This document shows positions 26,656 to 38,636 of a DNA stretch of 64,000 bases, in pieces; the stretch's first letter is position 1; each line of letters opens with the position of its first letter. Origin of the DNA: Microcella frigidaquae (GTDB lineage: Bacteria; Actinomycetota; Actinomycetes; Actinomycetales; Microbacteriaceae); assembly GCF_014200395.1 (NCBI RefSeq), contig NZ_JACHBS010000001.1:1-64000 (forward strand). The letters are read 5' to 3'. The notes below the pieces were generated by a model, which searched no databases, was not told the DNA's origin, and was given only the letters and a program-made list of their open reading frames with translations. A program made the translations under genes and the position numbers.

Positions 26656-27675
26656 ATGGTCTCGGAACGCGCCCTGCACGTGTTGCGCGTCATCGTGCTC
26701 GACTACGTCGAATCGCGCGAGCCCGTCGGCTCGAAGGCGATCGTCGATCGGCACCAGTTCGGCGTCTCGGCCGCGACGATCCGCAACGACATGGCCCTGC
26801 TCGAGGAGGAGGAGCTGATCACGGCCCCGCACACCTCCTCCGGGCGTGTGCCGACCGACAAGGGCTACCGCGTCTTCGTCGACCAGTTCGCCGATCTGCG
26901 GCCGCTGAGCACGGCGCAGCGGCAGGCCATCGCCGCCTTCCTCGACCAGTCCGTCGACCTCGACGACGTCTTTGCGCGCACGGTTCGGCTGCTCTCCCAC
27001 CTGACGAATCAGGTCGCGCTCGTGCAGTACCCGACCCTCGGCAACGCCCGGGTGCGCCACATCGAGCTGGTGCCGATGTCGGCGACCCGCCTCATGACAG
27101 TGTTCATCACCGACGGGGGCCGGGTCGACCAGCGCATCATCGAGCTACCGATGGAGGCCGACGAGGTGTTCGTCGGCGAGCTGCGCGCGAAGCTGAACGC
27201 GGCGCTCGCCGGCCAGGCGCTGACCGAGGTGCCGGAACTGGCCGCGCGCCTCGCCGACCGCTTCGCTCCCGACCGCGGGGCGGCCGTCTCCGTCATCGCC
27301 GAAGCACTCGTCGGGCACGTGGATGCGCAGCGCACCGACCGCCTCGTCATGGCTGGCGCGGCGAACCTGGTGCGCACCGAGGGCGACTTCGCCGGCAGCG
27401 TGTACCCGGTGCTCGAGGCGCTCGAGGAGCAGGTCACCCTGCTGAAGCTGTTCAGCGAGATGAACGTCGACGAGAACGGCGTCACCACGCGCATCGGCCG
27501 CGAGAACGCCGAGGCGCTGAAGGAGACCGCCGTGGTCACCAGCGCATACCGCGTGGGCGCCGACAGCACCGCGAAGCTCGGGGTGCTCGGCCCCACCCGC
27601 ATGGATTACTCGAACAACATGGCAGCAGTGCGCGCCGTCGCCCGGTACGTGTCGCGCCTGCTCGGTGAGGAATAA
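26656..27675 (+). CDS. hrcA: Heat-inducible transcription repressor HrcA
   Basis: Repressor of class I heat-shock genes that binds CIRCE and needs GroEL for activity. The 339-residue product has the N-terminal winged helix (SREPVGSKAIVDRH then VSAATIRNDMALLEE), the TSSGRVPTDKGYRVFVD motif and the C-terminal DYSNNMAAVRAVARYVSRLL. All are diagnostic. An upstream in-frame start would run through the CIRCE site; ATG with AGGGGAG upstream is preferred. dnaJ begins immediately after the stop. Confidence 0.96.
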   Translation: MVSERALHVLRVIVLDYVESREPVGSKAIVDRHQFGVSAATIRNDMALLEEEELITAPHTSSGRVPTDKGYRVFVDQFADLRPLSTAQRQAIAAFLDQSVDLDDVFARTVRLLSHLTNQVALVQYPTLGNARVRHIELVPMSATRLMTVFITDGGRVDQRIIELPMEADEVFVGELRAKLNAALAGQALTEVPELAARLADRFAPDRGAAVSVIAEALVGHVDAQRTDRLVMAGAANLVRTEGDFAGSVYPVLEALEEQVTLLKLFSEMNVDENGVTTRIGRENAEALKETAVVTSAYRVGADSTAKLGVLGPTRMDYSNNMAAVRAVARYVSRLLGEE

Positions 27676-28779
27676 GTGGCAGACCATTACGAGGTGCTCG
27701 GCGTCGACCGGCAGGCGAGCGCCGATGACATCAAGAAGGCGTACCGCCGACTGGCCCGCGAGCTGCACCCCGACGTGAACCCCAGTGCCGAGGCGGCCGA
27801 GCGGTTCAAGCTCGTCACGCACGCCTACGACGTGCTGAGCGACCCGCAGCAGCGGCAGCAGTACGACCTCGGCGGGTCGGGCGGCTTCGGCGGCGCATCC
27901 GGATTCGGCGGCTTCGGCGACATCTTCGAGACCTTCTTCGGCGGCGGCCAGCAGCAGCGCGGGCCCCGCAGCCGCCGCGAGCGCGGGCAGGACGCCCTGC
28001 TGCGGGTCGAGGTCGACCTCGACGAGATCGTCTTCGGCACCACCCGCACGATCGAAGTCGACACGGCGATCCTCTGCAGCACCTGCGAAGGATCCTGCTG
28101 CTCGCCCGGCACGAGCCCGCAGACCTGCGACATCTGCCGCGGTTCCGGGCAGATCCAGCGCACCGTGCGGAGCCTGCTCGGCAACGTCATGACCTCGAGC
28201 CCCTGCGGCTCGTGCCGGGGCTACGGCACGGTCATCCCCAGCCCGTGCCCCACCTGCGCGGGGCAGGGCCGCGTGCGGGCCCGCCGGGCGATCCCCGTCG
28301 ACATCCCGGCCGGCGTCGACACCGGCGTCCGCATCCAGCTGCCCAGCCAGGGCGAGGTCGGCCCGGCCGGCGGCCCCAACGGCGACCTCTACCTCGAGAT
28401 CAAGGTCAAGACGCACGATACCTTCAGCCGCAACGGCGACGACCTGCTCGCCACGGTCGAGGTGCAGATGACCGACGCCATCCTCGGCACGACCGTCGTG
28501 CTGCCGGGACTCGACGGCGACGTGCCCGTGGAGATCAAGCCCGGCACCCAGAGCGCCGAGATCATCACCATCAAGGAGCGCGGCATCACGCGCCTGCGCG
28601 GCTCCGGCCGGGGTGACCTCAAGATCGGCGTGCAGGTGGTGACGCCCGTCCGGCTCAACAGCAAGGAGACCGAGCTGATCCGCCAGTTCGCCTCCAGCCG
28701 CCGTCCGGTGCCGCCGCAGTTCTCGACCTTCCAGCAGGGCATCTTCGCCAAGCTGCGCGACCGCTTCCTCAACCTCTAG
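27676..28779 (+). CDS. dnaJ: Chaperone DnaJ (DnaJ2 type)
   Basis: Hsp40 co-chaperone stimulating DnaK ATPase. The 367-residue product has a J domain with HPD in [10 protein letters not shown] near residue 32, a Gly/Phe-rich linker ([17 protein letters not shown]), and four zinc-finger repeats ([32 protein letters not shown]). The first repeat has C in place of the last G, a common variant in actinobacterial DnaJ2. GTG start directly after hrcA; being in the HrcA operon, it should be CIRCE-controlled. Confidence 0.96.
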   Translation: MADHYEVLGVDRQASADDIKKAYRRLARELHPDVNPSAEAAERFKLVTHAYDVLSDPQQRQQYDLGGSGGFGGASGFGGFGDIFETFFGGGQQQRGPRSRRERGQDALLRVEVDLDEIVFGTTRTIEVDTAILCSTCEGSCCSPGTSPQTCDICRGSGQIQRTVRSLLGNVMTSSPCGSCRGYGTVIPSPCPTCAGQGRVRARRAIPVDIPAGVDTGVRIQLPSQGEVGPAGGPNGDLYLEIKVKTHDTFSRNGDDLLATVEVQMTDAILGTTVVLPGLDGDVPVEIKPGTQSAEIITIKERGITRLRGSGRGDLKIGVQVVTPVRLNSKETELIRQFASSRRPVPPQFSTFQQGIFAKLRDRFLNL

Positions 28780-28788
28780 CGCGCGGCC

Positions 28789-29547
28789 GTGGCCCACTTC
28801 TACCTCGACGAGACCCTCGCGGCGCAACTGGCCGCCGCTGACGCGTCGTCGGGGGAGGCGGTCGTGCACCTGCGCGGCTCCGACGCGCGCCACGCCGCGA
28901 CCGTCGCGCGCGTACGCGTCGGCGAGCAGCTGCGGCTGGGCGACGGGGCGGGACTCGTCGTGCACGGGGTCGTCGCGAGCGTCGAGCCGGGCGACGTCGC
29001 GCTCGCGGTCGACCGGGTCGAGCGGTATGAGCGGCCGCGGCCGAGCATCCACCTCGTGCAGGCGCTCGCGAAGGGCGACCGCGACGAGCTCGCCGTGCAG
29101 GCCGCGACTGAGCTCGGCGTCGACGGCATCATCCCCTGGCAGGCCGCGCGCAGCGTCTCGCGCTGGGATGCCGCGAAGGCGGCGAAGGGCCGCGAGCGCT
29201 GGCAGACGATCGCGCGCGAGGCGACCAAGCAGGCCATTCGGCCCTGGATGCCCACGGTCGAGCCTCTCGCCACGACCGCCGACCTGGCGGCGCGGGCCGC
29301 GGCGTCGACCGTGCTCGTGCTCGAGCCGACCGCCGAGCATGCCCTCACCGGGCTCGACGCCGCGACGCTCGGGCACGGCGACGTGCTCATCGTCGTCGGC
29401 CCGGAGGGCGGAGTCGCCCCCGAGGAGCTGCAGCGGCTCGTCGCGGGCGGAGCCCGCGCCGTGCGGCTCGGCTCCAGCGTGCTGCGCACCTCGACCGCGG
29501 GCCCGGCGGCGATCGCCGTGCTCTCCGCCCGTCTCGGCCGCTGGTGA
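28789..29547 (+). CDS. rsmE: 16S rRNA (uracil-1498-N3) methyltransferase
   Basis: SAM-dependent methylation of U1498 in 16S rRNA. The 252-residue SPOUT-class protein has an N-terminal PUA-like part (VVHLRGSDARHAATVARVRVG), VQALAKGDRDELAVQAATELG, and the knot region LIVVGPEGGVAPEEL with LGSSVLRTSTAGPAAI. These are characteristic of RsmE. GTG start 9 bp after dnaJ, in the conserved hrcA-dnaJ-rsmE order. Confidence 0.95.
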   Translation: MAHFYLDETLAAQLAAADASSGEAVVHLRGSDARHAATVARVRVGEQLRLGDGAGLVVHGVVASVEPGDVALAVDRVERYERPRPSIHLVQALAKGDRDELAVQAATELGVDGIIPWQAARSVSRWDAAKAAKGRERWQTIAREATKQAIRPWMPTVEPLATTADLAARAAASTVLVLEPTAEHALTGLDAATLGHGDVLIVVGPEGGVAPEELQRLVAGGARAVRLGSSVLRTSTAGPAAIAVLSARLGRW

Positions 29548-29558
29548 GGGCGGCGCTC

Positions 29559-29564
29559 TAGACT
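29559..29564 (+). promoter_or_regulatory. -10 element, leaderless HIT promoter
   Basis: TAGACT ends 7 nt before the ATG. Confidence 0.5.
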
Positions 29565-29571
29565 GGAGCCC

Positions 29572-29914
29572 ATGACCACGCCCGCACCGTCGATCTTCAG
29601 CCGCATCATCGCGCGCGAGATCCCGGCCGAGATCGTGCACGAGACCGAGACGGTGATCGCCTTCCGCGACATCGCTCCGCAGGCGCCCGTGCACCTGCTC
29701 GTCGTGCCGAAGACCTCGCGCTATCGCGATGTCGCCGAGCTCGCCGCGGGCGACCCCGCCCTGCTGGCCGACGTGGTGGCCACCGCCCACCAGCTCGCGA
29801 ACGAGCACGCCGACGGGCAGTTCCGGCTCGTCTTCAACACCGGTGCGAACGCCGGGCAGACCGTCTTCCACGTGCACGCCCACGTGCTCGCGGGAGGCCT
29901 GACCGAGGGAACCC

Positions 29915-29925
<11 letters not shown>
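29572..29925 (+). CDS. Histidine triad (HIT) nucleotide-binding protein
   Basis: A 117-residue HINT-type purine nucleoside phosphoramidase. It begins IFSRIIAREIPAEIV, contains QAPVHLLVVPK, and ends with the histidine triad HVHAHVLAGG. Size and motif are normal for HinT. It lies between rsmE and phoH as in many Actinobacteria. Its stop lies inside the first codons of phoH if that gene starts at TTG. Confidence 0.93.
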
Positions 29926-31033
<1,108 letters not shown>

Positions 31034-31036
31034 GCC

Positions 31037-31504
31037 GTGGCCGTCGAGATCAACAACGAGTCGGGCATCCCCGTCGATGAGGCGTCGCTGCAGCGCCTCG
31101 CCCTGCACGCCTTCGAGCACCTCAACGTGCATCGCGACGCCGAGCTCGCGATCGTGCTCGTCGACGAGGCCGCGATCGAGCAGCTGCACGTGCAGTGGAT
31201 GGACGAGCCCGGCCCGACCGACGTGCTGAGCTTCCCGATGGACGAGCTGCGCCCCGGCAGCGACGACGAGCCGACCCCGCCCGGGCTGCTCGGCGACATC
31301 GTGCTCTGCCCGCAGGTCGCCATTCAGCAGGCCGAGGCCGCCGGTCACTCGACCCAGGACGAGCTGCTTCTGCTGACCACCCACGGCATCCTGCACCTGC
31401 TCGGGTTCGACCACGCCGAGCCGGAGGACGAGAAGGAGATGTTCGGCATCCAGCGCGACATCCTCGTGAGCTTCGCCCTCGACGAGCGGAGGCGGCGCCG
31501 GTGA
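31037..31504 (+). CDS. ybeY: Endoribonuclease YbeY (rRNA maturation)
   Basis: Metal-dependent RNase for 16S rRNA 3'-end maturation and 70S quality control. The 155-residue product has the zinc motif HGILHLLGFDHAEPEDEKEM near residue 115 and the upstream TDVLSFPMDE signature. GTG start 3 bp after phoH; the stop overlaps the next GTG by 4 bp. Length and motifs are normal. Confidence 0.96.
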   Translation: MAVEINNESGIPVDEASLQRLALHAFEHLNVHRDAELAIVLVDEAAIEQLHVQWMDEPGPTDVLSFPMDELRPGSDDEPTPPGLLGDIVLCPQVAIQQAEAAGHSTQDELLLLTTHGILHLLGFDHAEPEDEKEMFGIQRDILVSFALDERRRRR

Positions 31505-32823
31505 CGGCGACCCTCGTCTTCTTCCTCGTCGCGCTGCTGCTCGTCGGCATCGGTGGTCTGCTGGCATCCCTCGACGCCGCGCTCGGAGTCGTGAGCCGCA
31601 TCGAACTCGTCGACATCGCGGGCACCCGCAAGCATTCGAAGCGCCTGCACGCCGTCGCCGCCGACGTCGGGGCGCACGTCAACGCGTTGAACTTCCTCCG
31701 CATCGTCGCGGAGACGATCGCGGCCGTGCTCGTCACCATCGGCTTCGCGACGATCATCGACGAGTGGTGGTGGGTGCTGCTGATCAGCGCGGGCATCATG
31801 ATCGGCGTCTCGTTCATCCTGGTCGGGTCGAGCCCGCGCTCGGTCGGCCGCGCGCACCCGCGCGCGATGATCGGCACCTTCGACGGCCTGATCCGTGCGG
31901 TGCGGGTGATCACCGGGCCCTTGGCGGATGCCCTCGTCGCGCTCGGCAACCGCGTGACCCCGGGCCGCCCCTCGAGCGCGAGCTTCTCGAGCGAGGAGCA
32001 GCTGCTGAGCATGGTGGACGAGGCCACGGAGCTCGACGTGCTCGAAGAGGAGGACCGCGAGCTCATCCACTCGATCTTCGAGTTCAACGACACGATCGTG
32101 CGCGAGGTCATGGTGCCCCGCACCGACATGGTCGTGCTCGAGCAGGGCGCGACGGTCGCCGACGCCATGACGCTCTTCCTGCGCACCGGTCACTCGCGCG
32201 CCCCCCTCGTCGGCGAGGACACCGACGAGGTGCTCGGCGTCGTGTACCTGCGCGATGCCGCGCGGCTCACGTTCGAGCGGCCCGCCGACGCCGCGAGCGC
32301 TCTCGTCGACGAGCTCGCGCGGCCCGCGCTGTTCATCCCCGAGTCGAAGAAGGCCGACGATGCGCTGCGGCAGCTGCAGCTCGAGTCGAACCACCTCGCG
32401 CTCGTCGTCGACGAGTACGGCGGCATCGCCGGCCTCGTGACCATGGAAGACCTCATCGAAGAGCTGGTGGGCGACATCGTCGACGAGTACGACCGCGAGT
32501 CGCCCCACAGCGAGCAGCTCGACGACACCCGCTTCCGCGTGAGCGCGCGGCTGCCGATCGACGAGCTCGGCGACCTGTTCGGCATCGAGCTCGACGACGA
32601 CGACGTCGACACCGTCGGAGGACTGCTCGCCAAGCACCTCGGGCGGCTGCCAGTGCGCGGGTCGACCGTCTCCGTCGACGGACTGCACCTCACCGCCGAG
32701 CGCGTCGAAGGCCGCGGCAAGCAGGTCGTCACCGTGCTTGTCGAGGCCGATCAGGCGCTGCTGGATGCCCGCATCGCGTTCGCCGGCGACCGCGAGGGTC
32801 GCGACGGGGAGGTCGACGAGTGA
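31501..32823 (+). CDS. CBS-domain transporter-associated protein (CorC/HlyC type)
   Basis: A 440-residue membrane protein: a DUF21-type N-terminal membrane region with about four helices (VFFLVALLLVGIGGLLASLD onward), tandem CBS domains at about 205-330 (VREVMVPRTDMV, VVDEYGGIAGLVTMEDL), and a C-terminal CorC/HlyC transporter-associated domain. Relatives act in magnesium or cobalt efflux. Its place between ybeY and era is the standard actinobacterial arrangement. Both flanking genes overlap it by 4 bp. Confidence 0.92.
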   Translation: MTATLVFFLVALLLVGIGGLLASLDAALGVVSRIELVDIAGTRKHSKRLHAVAADVGAHVNALNFLRIVAETIAAVLVTIGFATIIDEWWWVLLISAGIMIGVSFILVGSSPRSVGRAHPRAMIGTFDGLIRAVRVITGPLADALVALGNRVTPGRPSSASFSSEEQLLSMVDEATELDVLEEEDRELIHSIFEFNDTIVREVMVPRTDMVVLEQGATVADAMTLFLRTGHSRAPLVGEDTDEVLGVVYLRDAARLTFERPADAASALVDELARPALFIPESKKADDALRQLQLESNHLALVVDEYGGIAGLVTMEDLIEELVGDIVDEYDRESPHSEQLDDTRFRVSARLPIDELGDLFGIELDDDDVDTVGGLLAKHLGRLPVRGSTVSVDGLHLTAERVEGRGKQVVTVLVEADQALLDARIAFAGDREGRDGEVDE

Positions 32824-33746
32824 GCGAGCGAAAGCCGCGCGGGGGCACGGCCGCGTCGGCCGAGCCCTTCCGCGCGGGGTTCGTCACCTTCGTCGGGCGG
32901 CCCAACGTCGGCAAGTCGACGCTCACCAACGCGCTCGTCGGAGAGAAGGTCGCGATCACGAGCTCGAAACCGCAGACGACGCGGCGCGCCATCCGCGGCA
33001 TCGTGCATCGAGCATCCGGCCAATTGATCGTCGTGGACACGCCCGGCATGCACCGCCCGCGCACTCTGCTGGGCGAGCGCCTCAACGCGGTCGTGCAGGA
33101 GACCCTCGGCGATGTCGACGTCATCGGCTTCTGCGTGCCGGCGAACGAGCCGATCGGGCCGGGCGACCGCTATATCAACGAGCAGCTCGATTCGGTCGGC
33201 CGGGTGAAGAAGGTCGCGATCGTGACCAAGACCGACACGGCCGGCGGCGCGAAGGTCGCCGAGCAGCTGCTCGCGGTGTCGGAACTGCGCGAGTGGGACC
33301 TCATCATCCCGCTGTCGGCGCTCACGGGCGACCAGGTCGACATCCTCGCCGAGCAGCTGATCGCGCTCATGCCCGAATCGCCGGCGCTGTATGAGGCCGA
33401 CGCCGTCACCGACGAGTCGACCGAGGACCGCATCGCGGAGCTCATTCGCGAGGCTGCGCTCGAAGGGGTCAGCGACGAGCTGCCGCACTCGCTCGCCGTC
33501 ACCATCGACGAGATGAGCACGCGCGACAACGGCCTGGTCGAGATCTACGCCAACGTCTGGGTCGAGCGCGACAGCCAGAAGGGCATCGTCATCGGGCACC
33601 GCGGCGCGCGCCTCGGCGAGGTCGGCGCCCGCGCCCGCGTCGGCATCGAGCAGCTGCTCGGCGCGCGCGTCTTCCTCAAGCTGCACGTCAAGGTCGCCAA
33701 GGAGTGGCAGCGCGACCCCAAACAGCTCGGCAAGCTCGGGTTCTAG
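32820..33746 (+). CDS. era: Ribosome-assembly GTPase Era
   Basis: Essential GTPase that binds the 3' end of 16S rRNA. The 308-residue product has G1 GRPNVGKST near residue 25, G3 DTPGMHRPR, G4 in the TKTD form and G5 SAL, then the C-terminal KH domain with GIVIGHRGARLGEVG. GTG overlaps the upstream stop. It ends the ybeY-CorC-era run and faces the response regulator with 16 bp between stops; no terminator hairpin is visible there. Confidence 0.96.
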   Translation: MSERKPRGGTAASAEPFRAGFVTFVGRPNVGKSTLTNALVGEKVAITSSKPQTTRRAIRGIVHRASGQLIVVDTPGMHRPRTLLGERLNAVVQETLGDVDVIGFCVPANEPIGPGDRYINEQLDSVGRVKKVAIVTKTDTAGGAKVAEQLLAVSELREWDLIIPLSALTGDQVDILAEQLIALMPESPALYEADAVTDESTEDRIAELIREAALEGVSDELPHSLAVTIDEMSTRDNGLVEIYANVWVERDSQKGIVIGHRGARLGEVGARARVGIEQLLGARVFLKLHVKVAKEWQRDPKQLGKLGF

Positions 33747-33762
33747 AGCGTCTCGGCCCGAC

Positions 33763-34464
33763 TCAGCGGCGGGGCAGCAGCCCGTGGTCGTGGGCGTAGA
33801 GCACGACCTGCACGCGATCGCGCAGACCGAGCTTCGCGAGAATGCGTCCGACATGCGACTTCACCGTCGCCTCGGTCACGAACTCGCGGGCGGCGATCTC
33901 GGCGTTGCTGAGCCCCTCGGCGATGGCGGTGAAGATCTCGCGCTCGCGCCTGCTGAGGGCGGGCAGCACGGCATCGCGCGCCGCGGCGAGCTCGGCGGGA
34001 GTGCGGGGTCGGCGGGCATCCACCGCGGGCCCCACGTGCGCGAGCAGGTCGGTGATCGCGCCGGGTGCGACGACCGCGTGCCCGCCGTGCACGGCGCGGA
34101 TCGCGGCGAGCAGGAACTCGGGCTCGGCATCCTTGAGCAGGAAGCCGCTCGCGCCCACCCGGATCGCGCGCAGCGCCGCGTCGTCGAGGTCGAAGGTCGT
34201 GAGCACGATGACGCGCGGCGGCGTGCGCCCCGCGTCGGTGGCCGATCGCAGGATGCTCGCCGTTCCCGCGATGCCGTCCGCGTTCGGCATCCGGATGTCC
34301 ATGAGCACCACGTCCGGCAGTGTCTCGGCGGCGACGACCGCGGCCTGCTCGCCGTCGCTGGCCTCGCCGACCACAGTGAGGTCGGGCTGCGAGTCGACGA
34401 GCATGCGAACGCCGCGCCGGAATAGCGGCTGGTCGTCGACCAGCAGCACGCGGATCGCGGTCAC
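33763..34464 (-). CDS. NarL/LuxR-type response regulator
   Basis: A 233-residue two-component output protein. The receiver has acidic residues in LLVDDQPLF, the phosphorylation site aspartate in VVLMDIRMPNADG near residue 57, threonine in VLTTFDLDD and lysine in LLKDAEPEF. The C-terminal LuxR helix-turn-helix is LSRREREIFTAIAEG then SNAEIAAREFVTEATVKSH. It overlaps the partner kinase gene by 4 bp. The stimulus and target genes are unknown. Confidence 0.94.
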   Translation of the reverse strand: MTAIRVLLVDDQPLFRRGVRMLVDSQPDLTVVGEASDGEQAAVVAAETLPDVVLMDIRMPNADGIAGTASILRSATDAGRTPPRVIVLTTFDLDDAALRAIRVGASGFLLKDAEPEFLLAAIRAVHGGHAVVAPGAITDLLAHVGPAVDARRPRTPAELAAARDAVLPALSRREREIFTAIAEGLSNAEIAAREFVTEATVKSHVGRILAKLGLRDRVQVVLYAHDHGLLPRR

Positions 34465-35693
34465 GTCAGCACCTCGGCGAGCTCCTGCTCGAGCGGCAGC
34501 CGCGCTCGCACGCGGAACACGTCGCCCACGTGCACGCTCAACTCGCCACCAGCGAGGGATGCCCGCTCGCGCATCCCGTCGATGCCGTGCCCGCGATCCG
34601 TGGATTCGGGAGTCTGCGGTTCTTCATGCCCCGCAGCCGCACCATTCGTCACCACGAGGTCGACGGCCTGCTCGCCCCACTCCAGCTCGAGCGTCGCGGC
34701 TCCGTCGCCGTGCCGCAGCGCGTTCGTCAGCGACTCCTGCACGATGCGGTAGAGCGCGAGCTCGCGCGTCTCGGTGAGACGCCCGCGGTCGCCGAACTCG
34801 CGCACCTCGAGCGCGAGCCCGGAGTCGCGCATCGACTGCAGCAGGGCGTCGAGGTCGGCGAGCCCCGGCTGCGGCCCGGACTCCTGCGTGTGGCGCAGCT
34901 CGGTGAGCAGCACGCGCACGTCGGAGAGGGCATCCCGCGCGGTCTGCGCGATCGTCTCGAAGGCGTCGGCCGCCGCGGGGGAGTCGCCCGCCGTCGCGTA
35001 CCGCGCCCCATCGGCCTGCGCGATGACGACGGTGAGCGAGTGGGCGACGATGTCGTGCACATCGCGCGCGACCCGCGTGCGCTCGGCCTCCAGGTCGGCG
35101 CGCGTGAGGGCCGCGTCGCGCTGCGTGCTGACGGTCGCGACGGTCGCGCTGAGCTGGCGGCGGTTCCGGATGCTGCGCACGAGCTCGCCGAGCACCCACG
35201 GCAGCAGGGCAATGATCGGCCAGATCATCCACATCAGCACCTGGGCGACGAGAGACATGAACCGCACGCCCGAGACGTCCGCGCCACCGAACAGAATCAT
35301 CAGCGCGATACCTACGGCGACGAGAATCGACACCACGAGGGAGACGCGTCGAGCCAGTGGCGAACCATACGCGGCCCCGCCGAAGACGATGATCGCTGCG
35401 CCCAGGAACGTCAACGGGTTCGGACTGGCTCCGAACAGGGCCGCGAACAGCAGGCCGATCACCGCAGCGAGCAATCCCACCTGCGCGAGCTCTGGTCGCA
35501 CGCGGTGCAGTGCGACACCGGCTCCCACCGCGAGAGCGATGCCCACGTTGAGCAACGCGTGCAGAACGCCTCCCCACCACTGCTGGTTGAGCAGCACGGC
35601 CAGCGCGAGCCACGCCCCGAGCGCGATCTCGAGCGGGAAGAGGAAGCGCGCACGGCGCTCGGGCGTGAACCAGGCAATGGCGGAATCGAACAT
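34461..35693 (-). CDS. Sensor histidine kinase (HisKA_3 type)
   Basis: A 410-residue membrane kinase. It has five to six N-terminal helices (e.g. FPLEIALGAWLALAVLLN, MLWMIWPIIALLPWVLG), a short coiled linker, and the HisKA_3 phospho-acceptor RDVHDIVAHSLTVVIAQADG (histidine in DVHDI). A C-terminal HATPase follows with GLALEVREFG and a GHGIDGMRERASLAGG G-box. An ATG 26 codons upstream is possible; this start gives a normal cytoplasmic tail. The N-terminal coding part is visibly lower in GC. It is paralogous to the kinase at 59471. Confidence 0.9.
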   Translation of the reverse strand: MFDSAIAWFTPERRARFLFPLEIALGAWLALAVLLNQQWWGGVLHALLNVGIALAVGAGVALHRVRPELAQVGLLAAVIGLLFAALFGASPNPLTFLGAAIIVFGGAAYGSPLARRVSLVVSILVAVGIALMILFGGADVSGVRFMSLVAQVLMWMIWPIIALLPWVLGELVRSIRNRRQLSATVATVSTQRDAALTRADLEAERTRVARDVHDIVAHSLTVVIAQADGARYATAGDSPAAADAFETIAQTARDALSDVRVLLTELRHTQESGPQPGLADLDALLQSMRDSGLALEVREFGDRGRLTETRELALYRIVQESLTNALRHGDGAATLELEWGEQAVDLVVTNGAAAGHEEPQTPESTDRGHGIDGMRERASLAGGELSVHVGDVFRVRARLPLEQELAEVLT

Positions 35694-35841
35694 GTCCGCC
35701 ACGGTACGGGCCGTGCGGCCCGCACCCGAGCGAAACTCGCGCGGCTCACCCGAGCGGATGACCCTTTTCATCCGAAAGGCTGACGGCAGAGCATCCCGAA
35801 CCGCATTCGCGGCTCGCAGAACGCGGGTGTACCCTGAAAGC

Positions 35842-35883
35842 GTGTTCGGCCAGCTCCTTCTTCGCTGCCGCGACGAGGCTTAG
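35842..35883 (+). CDS. leuA leader peptide (leucine attenuator)
   Basis: A 13-codon open frame (GTG start, FGQLLLRCRDEA, TAG) with three consecutive leucine codons (CTC CTT CTT). A GAAAG site lies 4-5 nt before the GTG. It sits 70 bp upstream of leuA, and its end and stop codon lie inside overlapping hairpins, the hallmark of translation-coupled attenuation. Leucine leaders before actinobacterial leuA are known as a class; this assignment is by layout and codon content. Confidence 0.75.
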   Translation: MFGQLLLRCRDEA

Positions 35884-35906
35884 ACCCGTAGCCTCCCTCG
35901 TCGCGG
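35868..35906 (+). promoter_or_regulatory. leuA: Alternative hairpins in the leuA leader
   Basis: A perfect 11-bp stem (35868-35878 with 35896-35906) competes with an inner 6-bp stem GAGGCT/AGCCTC (35875-35880 with 35890-35895). The leader stop codon is in the loop, so ribosome position on the Leu codons versus the stop would choose between the folds. No U-run follows, so control may be through the leuA ribosome site or Rho. Confidence 0.65.
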
Positions 35907-35923
35907 AGTTCGTCGTCGGCTGA

Positions 35924-37714
<1,791 letters not shown>

Positions 37715-37717
37715 CGA

Positions 37718-38464
37718 TCAGCGGGCGGTCGCGGCCCAGTCGGCGAAGCGGATGCCCGGGCCGGGCGACCCGGTCGTGTGCAGCCCCGCGCGGTAGGCGC
37801 CGACGAGCCTGCCGGGCGCATGCCACTCGACGACGCGGCGCTCGGCGGGCTCGGGTGCCGAGCCGCGCGCGACGAGCCACTGCCGGGCGAGCTCGGCCAT
37901 CGGCAGCACCTCGGGCCCGCCGAGGTCGTCGACGCGCCCGTTCGCGGGCTCCGCGCCCACGAGCGACGCGAGCCGTGCTGCGACGGCGCCCGTGTCGATC
38001 GGCTGGAACGGCACGTCGAGCGTGATCACCTTCGGCAGCCGCCGCTGCGCGCGGAAGGCTCCGGCGACGAAGTCGTGGAACTGCGTCGCGCGCAGGATCG
38101 TGAACGGCACGCCCGACCCTTCGACGAGCTGCTCGCACGCGAGCTTCGAGCGGTAGTAGCCGAGCGGCACGGCGTCGACGCCGACGATCGACAGGTACAC
38201 GAGGTGCTGCACGCCGGCGGAACGGGCGGCCTGCAGTAGGTTCTGCGTCGCGCGAGCATCCGACCGCCGGTTCGTCGCGAGGTGCAGCACGGTCTCGACG
38301 CCCGCGAGCGCCTCGGGCAGCCCGGCGCCCGACTGCAGGTCGGCGACGACGTGATCGGGCCCCGGGCGGCGGCTCAGGATGCGCGGCTCGATCCCGCCCG
38401 CCCGCAGCGCCTCGACGGCGGGGCGGCCGAGGGTTCCGGTGCCGCCGGTGATGAGAAGGGTCAC
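37718..38464 (-). CDS. NmrA/NAD(P)-binding atypical SDR protein
   Basis: A 248-residue atypical short-chain dehydrogenase-like protein. The cofactor loop is ITGGTGTLGRPAVEALRAGG at residues 5-24, then a shortened second strand with ILSRRPG and HLATNRRSD. YYRSKLACEQLV holds the Tyr-x-x-x-Lys-like pair (YRSK). Relatives are NAD(P)H sensors or quinone/nucleoside-sugar reductases; no substrate can be given. GTG is used; a longer frame would run into the R2 element region. An imperfect -10 (CAGGAT) is 6 nt upstream. Confidence 0.82.
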   Translation of the reverse strand: MTLLITGGTGTLGRPAVEALRAGGIEPRILSRRPGPDHVVADLQSGAGLPEALAGVETVLHLATNRRSDARATQNLLQAARSAGVQHLVYLSIVGVDAVPLGYYRSKLACEQLVEGSGVPFTILRATQFHDFVAGAFRAQRRLPKVITLDVPFQPIDTGAVAARLASLVGAEPANGRVDDLGGPEVLPMAELARQWLVARGSAPEPAERRVVEWHAPGRLVGAYRAGLHTTGSPGPGIRFADWAATAR

Positions 38465-38515
38465 GCCCGTATCCTGCCGCAGCCGACGCGCTGCCCCCGC
38501 CCCGACCTGCGGCAT

Positions 38516-38612
38516 CTCCACAATTCAGGAAGAACGTCGTGACGGGATGCCCGCCGAGGCGCGCGTCGGCGTGTCGCGGCTCGCTCAACCCGCGCGCTCC
38601 TGAATTGTGGAG
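38516..38612 (-). repeat. Dispersed element copy R2 (97 bp)
   Basis: Arms 38516-38531 (ending GGAA) and 38597-38612 enclose 65 bp. The core CGGCGTGTCGC (38567-38577) reads on the minus strand 19 nt from the right arm. It fills the gap between two minus-strand genes (38465-38636), downstream of the TRIC channel gene and upstream of the NmrA-like gene. Confidence 0.88.
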
Positions 38613-38636
38613 ATCCGCCCGGGTCGGGCAGCCCCG

